This document shows positions 10,603 to 21,365 of a DNA stretch of 64,000 nucleotides, piece after piece. The position numbers and the translations under genes are program-made. Source of the DNA: Ustilaginoidea virens (lineage: Eukaryota; Ascomycota; Sordariomycetes; Hypocreales; Clavicipitaceae); assembly GCF_000687475.1 (NCBI RefSeq), contig NC_057322.1, positions 1,798,001 to 1,862,000 of the forward strand, read 5' to 3'. Below the pieces are notes generated by a model. That model ran no database searches. It saw only the letters and a program-made list of their open reading frames with translations, and was not told where the DNA came from. The stretch's first letter is position 1. Each line of letters starts with the position of its first letter.

Positions 10603-11581
10603 GCTGGGGGGCGGGTTGCAAAAAAAGGAAGAAAAGCTTTTGGAGGGTGGGGGGACACACTGTGTGTATGATTGACTGTTGATGAGGTGCAAGTGCGAAG
10701 ATTGTGGATTATGTTGCGATTAGACTATACATGAGCATGAAACAGGCCGGCAACCATGGCCGAGCTCACGGCGTGCTTGTTTGATATCACGGGTTCTGTT
10801 TGTTTTAATGTTTATGCACAGGACGGCCATGTTGGTTCACGGGCTGTCTGGGGAGTGGCAGCATTTTCCTTTTGGTGCAGGTTGGTTTGGATACTTGGTT
10901 TCACTTGGACGCAGTTTAGGCTTGCTTCTTTGCCCTGTTTATTTTACACCATGGAAAGGGATTTTTGCTCCAGGGATAATGCTAGATAGGGGGGCCATGT
11001 AGCACACGCAGGACCTGCCTGGTAAAAACACATGTTGGTGCGTTTCAGAGTTTTCAGAGTTTCATGACGAAGGGGGTCTTTGTGGTTCACGGGCCCGTCG
11101 TTCTGGCGCACGAGGGTCCTTGCCGCTGCTGCCACCCGGGTCGAGCGTCGAGCGCGCAACAGGGCCCATCTCGTGCGAGGGCTGGCTGCAATCCTCGCTC
11201 AACGTGGGGTGGGGGCACGAAATGCTGCAACGCGAGAGAAGCTGGCACAAGCAAGAGCATTAGACAAAGACACCAGAACGCGCAAGGGTAATCCGTACGT
11301 TGCAAACTTTCGGCTTGCTGCTGGCCTGGCCGCAAACCACGCCACGCAGGGAGGGAGGGTGCAAGGCGTCAACGTCATCCAAGAGACCAGACCGCATGCA
11401 GCATCTTGATCTCGTACGACCGACGTTGTCGTTGTACCAGGCTTCTTTCTCTCTGTGGACTGTAGGCTGTACTCGGTGCTCCGTACGCAGGCTGCACAAA
11501 AAGTCCAGCCGCGCCGAGGGTTGCCACGGCACCCACGTCCCGTCGCCGTCGCCACTCTGCTGTTCGGCTGCGAAGCAACAG

Positions 11582-11618
11582 TTTTTTTTTTTTTTTTTTT
11601 AAATCGGCTTCTTAATCG

Positions 11619-11657
<39 letters not shown>
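11582..11657. repeat. Two adjacent poly-T tracts (19 and 36 bp)
   Basis: T runs at 11582-11600 and 11622-11657 are separated by 21 bp in which AATCGGC occurs twice. It looks like a local duplication of a T tract with its flank. Confidence 0.85.
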
Positions 11658-11658
<1 letters not shown>

Positions 11659-12208
11659 TGCAAGACAGGACTTTGCTGGGCGAAGTGACGTTGCACCCGC
11701 TGCGTCAGCGTAGATGCCAAAACAGCCTTTACTCTATTAAAAAAATAAAAAAATAAAAAATAAAAAAAAAAGTTACCATTTTTTTTCCCGTTCAGAGCTG
11801 CCATGTGTGCGTGCGTGTGTGTAGTGTGTGGCTGGGCCCAAAGCCACGGCGAGCTGGATCCGAGCCCCGGTCGGTCGGGTTAGCTGGGGGCATGACGTCC
11901 TCGACCGCCTGTTGTGCGTGACGTGCGTGACACGCCTGGTGCAAAAGGCGAGGTTGGGTTGGGTTGGTTTGCCCCCGGAAGTCGAGGCGGTCATGGTGAT
12001 GTCAGCGGGGGGCTGGTGCGCGGCCGGGGACCCGTGTTGGGCTCACGCAAACGACGACGAGAATAGGGGGCTGCGGGCTTTCTGGTGGTCGACGTGCGAC
12101 GTGCGATCTGGGAATCTGGGAATTTGGCAGCCCCCCAGCCGTGGTGGTCGCGCATGACGGACGCCACCGTCTATGCGGGACGGAGCAGCGGACGTGAAGG
12201 ATATGAAT

Positions 12209-12229
12209 GCGTGGTGCGTGGTGCGTGGT
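12209..12229. repeat. Heptanucleotide array GCGTGGT x3
   Basis: Three perfect copies of GCGTGGT are followed by a degenerate fourth, GCATAGT. Confidence 0.85.
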
Positions 12230-13242
12230 GCATAGTCGGGCGCTGCTGCGACGAAAAAGTGCTCTCTGCCAGATTGGGGCGATGAAAACAAAGAACAAAA
12301 AAAATAAATAATAATACTAATAATAATAATAAAAACCCCCGCCGAATAGAAGCGGGCGGCAGGAAAAGCTGGGGGCTGGGGGGGGCCCAGCTGAGCAAGG
12401 GCTGCTGCAACTTGCTGCTCGTTGGACCCGCGCCCGCGCCCTGGGCCGCTGGGCCAATCAGGGGATGTCGGGGCTGTCCGCACCGCTAGCCGGGTGCCCC
12501 GGGGGGGGGGGGGGTACGTACCGAAGTTTGCCTGCGCGAAGCCGGTGCAGTGCGGGGCGGCGCGGCGCGGGTGCGGGTGCGGGTGCGGGCGCGGTCGCTC
12601 CGTGATCCCTGAGAAGCTGGACCTGGAGTTGGAGCACCGGCTCTTTAAAGCGCTGCCCCGTTCTTTTCGGGTTCGTAGCAAAAGGGTCACCAAAAAAAAA
12701 GAAGGAGAGAAAAAAAAAAAAAATGAAACTCTAGGTGCCGGCTTTTTCTCGGCTCGTGGCGCCGTCAAGCGGACGGCGACAATCAAGTTTTTCCCCTTAT
12801 GGGTGTGAGAGAGATGGGCAGCCAAAGGTGGCCCGACCCAACCGACCCAAGATGGCAAGTCCACGTGGTGGCTCGATGCGGCCGGAGCAAAGGAATCTGC
12901 GACATGGGTCCCGCAGCTGCCCTTCTACAGGGTAGGCGAAACCAAGCAGGGTTGCATGGTAGTGCCTAGTGCAGGCACCATCTGAAATTGCAATATCTGT
13001 CGACACCCGATACTAGCGGCAGATAGTGCCGCGTCCTTGCCGTGTACGGAGAAGTCGAGACCCAGCGGCTCCACTTTTCCGCGACAGCGGGTTTGAGGCG
13101 AGTGGTTGGCTAGACACGGCACTAGCTCGCTCCAGCCTATCTTACAGGTAAAGGACTGCCAATGTCTCTGCCGCCCTGCAGAACGAAAAGCCACGGGCCG
13201 TCAGGCGGTGGGCTCAGTGCGCAACTGCCCTTCCTACGTGTG

Positions 13243-13244
<2 letters not shown>

Positions 13245-13277
<33 letters not shown>
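13245..13277. repeat. Poly-T tract, 33 bp
   Basis: An uninterrupted run of 33 T lies in the RNR1-CFEM spacer, followed by a short C-rich stretch. Confidence 0.9.
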
Positions 13278-14543
13278 CACCCCCCCACATGTCGCTCAGG
13301 TCCTTGAAAATTGCGCTGGTTCCGCATGTATCAGTTGTACACTCCGCAGCGACAACTGGCAAGACTGCACGGCCTCTGGTTGGTGGGATATAGCGGGCCC
13401 TTCAGTTCCCTCTCGGACGGCCGTCCACGCCTGGCACTGCCGTTCACCTTGACGACGACGTGAAAAGTCTGGTCAAATGCAAATGTCCACGCAACAGGTG
13501 GTGTTGTATTCAACGGCAGTTGTCGCCAGCAGGGCACACGCGGAGGCACCCGGCGGATGGCCGTCGTACGAAGCATGAACTGGCCAAACACACAAACCCG
13601 GCCCGGATGAGACGAGACGCGCAAGTGGTACCTGCGACTTGCGACTTGCGCCGCCGTGCCACCCGGGCAAGCCTGTACACCGACAAAAATGGGTTGGTTT
13701 GCTCCTTGCTTGTCTGGCCCCCAGCAGCACGAAAACAGGGCCGAGTCGTGGCTCGACCTTGGGCGGCAGGCCGACAGGCCGACAGGCCGACCTCGTCGAG
13801 ACCATTGAGGGCCTTGTAGCCGGGCAGAGCTAATTTCATTGTGCGCCGCAAGGGCGAGAGCTAGCGGCGGTGGTGCACGCCGGCCAAACCCTGAGGACCG
13901 AAGACAAACAGCTACGGAGTAGACTAAAGACAAACAGCTAGGCTGGGAGCCACAGCGGCCGGGAAGTCGAGACTGGATTGACGGATCCAAAAGGGGCCGT
14001 GAAAGGGGGTGGTTCAGACAATGAAGCCCAAGGAGCAAAGGCGGTGGGGGTGGGGGTGGGGCCCACCCCCAAGGCCGGCTGCGCGTTGCGGTTGGTCGAC
14101 ACCCCGCACGCAGCTGGCAAGCTTCTCTCGTCCAGCTGCTTCTCCCTCGTCCAGCCTGGCAACCCGGTGCCTGGACTTGCCCCCCCCGGTGCCCGCTGCA
14201 GCAGCTAGCGTTTCGTTTGGCCCTGTGTCAGTATCCATCCATCATCCCTGTGTACTTGATCGTGGTAAGCCCGTACCACTTGGAGCAAAGTCTGTTCCGG
14301 TCGCAACTGCGCCAGGTGGTTGGTCTTTCCCATCATGACGACGTGGATAACAAAGCTTGATCTGATCTGGCCCGGTGCAGGTGGCACCCCGTTGCCAGCC
14401 GTCCGAGTCTGTTGCTGCCACCTGCCTGGCCCAGCCCTTTGCTTTCTTTTTATATCACGTCACCCTCTCGTTCCGCCATCGTTGTCCTTTTTGCCCTCCT
14501 TCTGGTCCCAGGTTCTATTCACCTTTGTCCTCTTTTTCCACCA

Positions 14544-14564
14544 CACACGACACGCGACACACGA
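14544..14564. repeat. Heptanucleotide array CACRCGA x3
   Basis: Three phased 7-bp units, CACACGA, CACGCGA and CACACGA, lie about 510 bp upstream of the CFEM start codon. Confidence 0.8.
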
Positions 14565-15075
14565 CAGATAGACCTCCAGTTGAGCCTTGCCATCTGCCTT
14601 CACCCCCGTCATAAGCTATAGTCAGTCGGTAGGTACTCATGTCCCAACATAAACTTTTCCACAACGCTTTCACCGGCTTTTGGTTTCAAGCATTTCATAT
14701 TCCACCATTTCTACGCAAGCCAGCGCTTCTCCTTGACGCCCAAAGGCTGCCGCCTTGCCCCCCCCCCCTTTCCCTAGTCCAGAGGCAGGATTGCAACGTC
14801 CCTCCTGAATCCCCCCCCGTCAACAAGAGTTAGCTTTGCTTGTCAGCTGTCAATCGTAAACATCGCCTTGCTTGAGGAGATCAGCCGTCCCGGCCGCTGG
14901 TGTCGTTTCGACGAGACTCCTTTGGATGGGACCCCTGTGTTTCGCTGCCTGGCAACCTTTTTTCCATTTATTCTGCTCAAGAGAGCTCACACTCCTCCGC
15001 GCCCATGTCATCAATATCTGGCACATTGCTAACGTCTCGTCCAGTCAACACAACCACTCCGCGCCACCCGTCAAG

Positions 15076-16105
15076 ATGAAGTCGGCTGTCTTGGCCCTTT
15101 CCCTGGTTGCGGCTGCTGCTGCTCAGGACATTGCCTCGCTTGCCCCTTGTGGTGTGAGTACACGGCTGGCTACCTTGTATCGTTTCGCTTTCTCACGTTA
15201 CTGACGGGTGCGGCCTCCAGCAAACTTGTGCCAACAACATGATGGCTGCCAGCAAAGCCCAGGAGCTCGGCTGCAATCAGGGTGACTTGAAATGCTTGTG
15301 CAGCAACGCCAACTTCTTCTACGGCCTCCGTGACTGCTCCGGCGCAATCTGCAGCCCGCAAGATGCTGCCAAGGTTGTCGATTACGGCGTCAAGGCGTGC
15401 CAAGGTGCTGGTGTTGCCATATCTGGTGGCCACGGCGGCAGCGACGGCGCTTCTCAGACCAGTGGCGCCTCTCAGACGACTGGTGGCTCGCAATCCGGCG
15501 ACGGCAGCGGCAGCGGCCCTCATCTTACCACCATCTACAGCACCTACACAACCGACGGCAAGGCCATCGTCACCCCGGTCACCACTTCCACCGTCCAAGG
15601 CGGCAGCGCACACTCGAGCGGCCCGGCTCAAGCTACCACGCTTTACACCACGTACACCACCGATGGCACCGTTGTCACCTCTGCTATTGCCACTTCTACC
15701 GTCGAGGGCGGCGCCGGCGGCGCTGTCCTGAGCACTTACACAACCAACGGCTCTCAAGTCGTCGTGACCATCTCGACCCAGATGAGCCAGCCATCTAGCG
15801 CACAAGGTACAGAAAGCTCTGGCGCGAGCCAGACGGGGTCCGAGTCCGCGTCCGCTTCCAGCGGCTCCAGTGCCAGCCCTACATCGGAGGGAGCCGGCTC
15901 CCAGACTACCAGTGCCGGGGCTGCTGCGACATCCACCAGCAAGGGTTTTGCTGTAAGTTGTTCACACAAACATGATGGCGAATTGTCACGAGCATATATG
16001 CTGACTTTTTTTTTTTTTTTTTTTTTTTTTCCTTATATATAGCCCCAGGTCACCGCTGCCCCCGGTCTGCTTGCCGCCGCTGGTCTTGCTGTTCTTCTCA
16101 TCTAA
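15076..16105 (+). CDS. CFEM-domain, probably GPI-anchored surface protein
   Basis: Three exons (15076-15153, 15221-15952, 16043-16105) encode 290 residues. Residues 1-17 are a signal peptide. The CFEM domain follows with all eight cysteines, from C25 (APCGQTC) through GDLKCLCS to VKACQG. The Asp in GDLKCLC occupies the position that coordinates haem in characterised CFEM proteins. After the domain comes a Ser/Thr/Gly-rich stalk with three imperfect copies of a TYTTDG-type unit and a Ser-rich segment. The last exon encodes a hydrophobic tail (GLLAAAGLAVLLI) ending at the stop, as in GPI-anchored proteins. Likely location is the plasma membrane or cell wall; roles in the family include haem/iron capture, adhesion and host interaction. 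Which applies here is unknown. Intron 2 contains a 25-bp T run just before its acceptor. Confidence 0.92.
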
Positions 16106-17903
16106 AGGCGATGGATGTCGCCTGCATAGTTTTTGATGTTTTCATGATGCACATTTTTTCATACATAATACCCGTCTATACTTGGGACCGAGGAAACCAG
16201 GCACAAGGTAACTCTTGGCCGAATCAATATTGAGGAAACTTTAGACAAGTTGTCGAGAATCACGAGAGGATGATGGAGTCATCTGGGTAATCTGCTCTAT
16301 TGATAATGTCGAGGAGGTGCAGACGTCTTGATGTGAAATCTGATGTGCGATGCTTTCTAACGAGGGAAAACAAGTCGAGCAGCCCGGGTCCGAGGGTGTC
16401 CCCAAGATGGACTGGGGCCATGTGGCTGGGTTGCGGTGAGCAATCCAGCTTGATTGGTTCCGTGCTGAGGAGTGGCTTTCTTGCTCTCATTTATATAACT
16501 ACATTAATTGATAATTTCTTGGAATCAAACTAGAGTCGCGGGATGATGGATGTCACGGAAGGTGTTGGAAGTGTTGGTGCACTCTGATCTTGTTTGGTGG
16601 CGAAAAGCTACGGCCAGAGCTGCAGCCCCACGACGTGGAGCCACGGCCACGTTGCTCGCACTGACGAGCAGAAATGGAAATGGACTCTGGGAGCCCGGGA
16701 GCCCATGCCAGGCCGAATCATCCTGCGGCGCGTCATGCAAGTCATGGCATGGCATGGCATGGCATGGCAAGTCATGTCCGTGGGACTTGTCTGGCAGGGA
16801 GGCATTAGCAGGATGCTGGTCCGTACTTGACCGGGGAGGTGGCAGTTGTGTACTATATGGCAGCTGGTTGGCAGTGGCAGGCAGGCAGGCAGGCAGTCAG
16901 TCAGCGGCAGGCAGTCAGGCAGTGCCAGGCAGTCAGGCAGTGCCAGTGGGGAGCGAGGCCCGCTTGGCCAGTGGAGCAAAGGTTGAATTGTGGGCATCAC
17001 GAGTCACTGCGTGGTGCTGCGTGGTGCTGAGTGGTACTGGGTACTGTGTAGTGCCGTACGGGGTATGTACTGTACGCCTCCTGGGGATTGGGATCCAGCG
17101 GGGTACCAAAAGTGCAATACCTGGGGGGCGCCAATGCTATGATGCTGGCGTGAAGAGGGACGGGATGCGCTGGGACGGTCTGCCAATGTTATGATGCTGG
17201 CGTGAAGGGGGGACGGTTTTATTCGTACGGTGGGAGCACCACGGATAGAGATGCTGCGTGCGGGTTTTGGGGGAAAGGTAGTCCGTACATGTCGAGGTGG
17301 GTACTTGATCTCGGCCAAGGCACCCCGCACCGGCCAAGGGGGACTCCACGTCGCGTCATTGTGAAACTTTTGGCTAGAGGTACGACTCTAGCCTGGAAGC
17401 TAGCCTGGAAGCACGTCAAGTAAAGAGCAGCGAGCGACGCACGGTTCCGGGAGAAAAACAGTCGAAAAAAAAAAAAAGCAGACAGCCAAGCTAAAGGCGA
17501 CGAGAGATTGAATACGAGAAAATGCACACAAACTATGCCCAGTGATTCCGAGGTATAATGATCCCTTTGACCAACGTGACTTTGCACCGTCGCTCATTTC
17601 CCCTGGCTCATCGCGCATCCGGGACGGTCATGAGACTCCATGAAACTCGGCGAGAAGGCACTTTGACAGAAAAAAAAAAAAAAACAGAAAAAAAAAACGC
17701 CCCAGCATGTAAGAAGAGAAATAAAATAGGAAAAAAAAAGAAAAGGTACAGGATTTTTTGGACAGCCAAACTCGAGGTTCGCCCCAACACTCATCGGCAA
17801 CAGCAGCAGCGGCCGTCGGATGGGTATCATCTTCTTTTTTTTTTTTTTCTTTGCGTCTTCTGTTTCGTTTTACCGGTCCCCAACGAGGTGAGATGGCCAG
17901 AGT
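16106..17903. other. Intergenic spacer with short tandem repeats
   Basis: No gene is recognised in these 1.8 kb between convergent genes. There are ATGGC repeats at about 16745-16770, a region of CAGG/CAGT tetranucleotide repeats at about 16876-16945, and short A-rich runs near 17465 and 17672-17700. Confidence 0.6.
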
Positions 17904-18614
17904 TTACTGGTTGACCTTTTCCTTGGCGGCGCCAGAGGCCTCGGCCTTCTTGGCGGCCAGGAAGCTGCTCAGCCAGCCCAGGGTCTCGTTGCTGACGACA
18001 AACGCCGTCGACACGGCGGCCTTGCCCTGGCCGACCAGGCCCTTCTGCTCGTTCTTCTTGACCTCGGAGGCATATATCTCGTACACGTGGTTGCGGCCCT
18101 CGATTCCCTTGTTGTACGGCAGCAGGATCAGGCTGCGGGTGTCGTTGTACAGATCAGAGGTGGGCTTCTTGACAATGGGGAAGCGCTCGTCAATGCGGTC
18201 GAGCGTCTTGTCGCCGAGCGAGTCGGCGCGCGCAACGTAGGGCGACACGAGTTCGTAGGGCTTGGCGAACCAGGTAAGCACGGGGGCCGCAAAGGTCTGG
18301 TACGCCGAGTCGCCGAGCTTGAGGGATCGCTGTGCGTATTCGTTGGACTTGACGGTGTGGATGCTGTCGTTGATCAACGGATAGTTCAAGAGGTGCTGAA
18401 AAGGGCAAGGTGTCAGTGTCTTTTCACAGGTGTACGACTTTTGTTTGATTGTTTGTTTCTTTTTTTTTTTTTTTTTGCAACTACCGCTTTCGGCCAGAGC
18501 CACACAACTTTGCGTGGGCCGTTGTTGCGGGTTGCTCTCGTGGGGAAGCAGTACCTGGAGGAAAGCAGAGTTGGGGCGGACGGGCACATCGCCGTTAACC
18601 TGGGGCACAGCCAT
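17904..18614 (-). CDS. Perilipin-like lipid-droplet protein (CAP20/MPL1 type)
   Basis: Two exons on the minus strand (18614-18555 and 18395-17904) give 183 residues. Splicing restores AFLQHLLNYPLINDSIHTVK. The protein has the CAP20 family order: an N-terminal HLLNYPLI segment, repeated amphipathic stretches around YAQRSLKLGDSAYQTFAAP, then KPYELVSPYVARADSLGD and a basic C-terminus. In Colletotrichum (CAP20) and Metarhizium (MPL1) relatives coat lipid droplets and affect appressorium turgor and virulence. That knowledge is of the family; the role here is inferred. The 159-bp intron contains a 17-bp T run. The start is the first ATG, giving MAVPQVNGDVPV; an upstream frame extension has no conservation that I recognise. 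The gene faces a 10 kb spacer with the DENN gene diverging on the other side. Confidence 0.88.
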   Translation of the reverse strand: MAVPQVNGDVPVRPNSAFLQVLLPHESNPQQRPTQSCVALAESGSCKKKKKKKQTIKQKSYTCEKTLTPCPFQHLLNYPLINDSIHTVKSNEYAQRSLKLGDSAYQTFAAPVLTWFAKPYELVSPYVARADSLGDKTLDRIDERFPIVKKPTSDLYNDTRSLILLPYNKGIEGRNHVYEIYASEVKKNEQKGLVGQGKAAVSTAFVVSNETLGWLSSFLAAKKAEASGAAKEKVNQ

Positions 18615-20748
18615 TGTACGTTGCAGAGGCGATGATGTTGCGTCTTGATGCGGTGAATTGTCTTGTCGAGGAGGGGGGGAAAGGGGCGAGGCAGGTGTGG
18701 TGGGAGACTCTTGACGGGGGATGAAAAAAGAAGAAGCTAATGGTGCAAGTGGAAGGGGAAGGAACGGGAGGCAGATGGGCGAGGGATTGTTATAAAAGGA
18801 TGGGATGGGATAGGAAACGCCACTAGACATGTCGGGCGTGGGGCTAGGCACTTATCAAGGCGCTTATGATTGCATGCCTTGGGTAGCTATCGCACCCGCT
18901 GCGAAATCGTGCGCATGGCATACATAACACGGTAGTTGCAGAAGGGAAGGAGGGGAGGCAAAACATGTGAAAGTGAGCGCGACGCAGGAGAGAGAGGCGG
19001 AGGCGCGGAGGCGCGGAGGCGCGGACGAGGGGCGTGTGGCAGTAAATGTGGGTCCCCGGAGGCCCTGGGGATGGATTGGGATGGGTGGGTGGCCCGCGCG
19101 TCGCAGGTCGCAGTCTCCCCTCTGCTGCATCGCGGCGGGCTCGGATGCGATGCGTGGTGCAGTCTGGTGCGTGCGCTTTTCTGCCGAAAACCACAAGCCC
19201 CTGATCCTGCGTCGTCTCTGCTGGAGCAAATCAGCTGCTGCGGAAAAGGCGTTGTTTTCGAGCCGGCACTATCAGCCATTGCCATTGCGTGCGTATTTTC
19301 CTATTTTCGTGCTTGTTTTATTTTGGCACCATGGGCATCTCCGCAGAGGGGTTTATTTTTTTTATTTTTTATTATTATCATTCTCTTTTTTTTCCAGCCA
19401 AAGCACAGCAGCACAAAAGTCGGACGACGACGACGCCGCCCATGCTTTGCATGCAACATGACATGCGCTTGACCGACGCCCGCTGGCCGGCATGCGGATT
19501 GCATCTCCTTGCTCGCCCCAGCGTGTCCTTCACATCATTGGCCGTCATTCTCTCTTTTCAGCCACATTTGCCACATCTGCCACACCCTAAACATGGGATC
19601 TTTGCATCTGTGTCTTATTTTTTTTTTTTTTCCTTTTTCTTGTTGCGATTTGCCTATTCCCCTCGATTAGAGAGGGGGTGTTCGTTTGGGTGGGACCTTC
19701 CGTGCTTACATGCTGGCCAGGGTTCTCGCAAGAATTTTTTTTTTTTACTTTTTCCTTGTTGTTTTGGGGGTGCTGCGGTTTTTGGCATGTGAAAGTCGTT
19801 CCTCTTTTTTTTTTTTTTTTAGACACAATCCCTGACCAACCGCAGCAGCAGCGCCGTATCAGCGAGCGACATGTGTGCGGAAGAAAGCTCGCCAAAAAGC
19901 CGTCTGTTATTATTAAGCGCCGATCGGAAGAATTGCTCGTAAGAACCGCAGGTGCGTGCCTGTTCGTTCCTTGGCTCTCGAAAATCCCAGTTTTTCCCTA
20001 CTTTTTCTATTTTTTTTTCCCGCCCCTAGTTCGTCCATGATCAGCCCATCATTGACGCCAGCATGCCACATGCCGCGCAACGGCAGGAGAAGCTCTGCCG
20101 CGGCGGGGCCCAGCCGATTCACGCAAGTGTGCAAACCGCCCAACGCTTGTCGTTGTTCCTTGTGAGCAGAAATCACAAGCCTTGCTGACGACGGGAGGCG
20201 GGAGGTGAGACGCAAGACGCGACAGGCGGCAGGCGGGAGCCCGACGAGGGCGAGAGACAAAGACGTCGAGACGATGGGGTGGGTCGGCAAAGCTACCACG
20301 TACATACGTAGGCATTTGATAATGGTCAAAGCGACGACGATCAGATAAGTACTCGATATTCTGGCAGCAGGCTTATCGGAAGACGGGCAGGCACCCGGAA
20401 CGACTGACTGGCACTCAGCAGACAGGCACTGGGTTCGTTTATCTGAGGCCGGGCGATGAAAGATAAAAGCGCAATCAATCAGTGTCTGCTGTGGCTCGCC
20501 ACGGCCATGCACAGCCACGCAACACAGTGAGCCCTGGGCCCTGCGCACTGGGCACCCGCTTTTCCCGTTGCTGCATGCAGCTGGCCGGCTTCAATGTTGC
20601 TTCGTTCGCCAGATGCTGCAGCAAAAGGTGACACCCAGCACCCCAACGAGCCAGATTCTGAGGCCATCTCGGCACGGTTTGCGTTTTTGTTTTGCCCCTT
20701 TCCACCCCGGCAGCCTGCCAACGGACGGAGCAGCAACGGTGCCAGGCA

Positions 20749-20789
20749 GGTTCGAGGCTCGAGATTCGAGGTTCGAGGCTCGAGGTTCC
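20749..20789. repeat. Heptanucleotide array GRYTCGA, six units
   Basis: Six consecutive 7-bp units are in phase: GGTTCGA, GGCTCGA, GATTCGA, GGTTCGA, GGCTCGA and GGTTCCA. The differences are almost all transitions at positions 2 and 3. Confidence 0.85.
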
Positions 20790-21173
20790 ATCTCGCAGAG
20801 ACGGCGACGTCGTTTCCACGACCCTCCCCGACGCTGCCAGGGTACCCTTATCAACGACAGGGGCGTTTCTATCACGGACTGCCATCCACAGCCGGTCTTT
20901 GCTTTGGAGCTGCCAGGCTGCCAGCAGGCCCGTGGTGAAAGCCGTCTAGACCATTTGCCCCGGGATTTTCACGACGCTTTATCTCTGAGTGACGTGTCCA
21001 TTGAGTTTTGCCTTTTGCAGCTTTGAGCACGTTATTCCGGCTTGGGCGAATCGAGACTGCCCGTTTCCGGCTGGCAGCCCCCAGCCAGCTATGCGGGAGG
21101 GCCTCAGGCCCATGCCATGCCCATGCCCATGCCGAAGACAGGACGAAGTTAGGACTCGACATCGACATCGACA

Positions 21174-21208
21174 ACTCGACGCTCGACGCTCGACGCTCGA
21201 CTCCCGAC
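21174..21208. repeat. Heptanucleotide array GCTCGAC, five units
   Basis: The units are ACTCGAC, three copies of GCTCGAC and TCCCGAC. An ATCGAC hexanucleotide repeat lies immediately to the left. Confidence 0.85.
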
Positions 21209-21339
21209 AATCGAGTATGCAGGACAGGTGCAGTGATCAGGCTCGGGCTTCCCTCGTGCAGTTGAGTCCCTTTCCGCAGCCCCCTTCCGAGGATGGCTTC
21301 CGAGGGATAGCTTCCGAGAGATGGGGGTGGCATCATCTG

Positions 21340-21365
21340 AAAAAAAAAAAAAAAAAAAAAAAAAA
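21340..21365. repeat. Poly-A tract, 26 bp
   Basis: A pure run of 26 A lies in the gene desert. A 25-bp T run lies about 700 bp further on at 22055-22079, followed by a CACCCCCGT repeat. Confidence 0.9.

Larger units (their letters stand above)
10603..15075. other. 4.5 kb intergenic spacer
   Basis: I see no convincing gene in this long interval: frames are short, overlap on both strands and lack recognisable domains. It holds poly-T tracts, a 14-bp G run at 12501-12514, AAAAAT-type A-rich stretches at 11740-11772 and 12299-12334, and two heptanucleotide arrays (listed separately). The last 600 bp are pyrimidine-rich and probably the promoter and leader of the CFEM gene. A non-coding transcript cannot be excluded. 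Confidence 0.55.
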
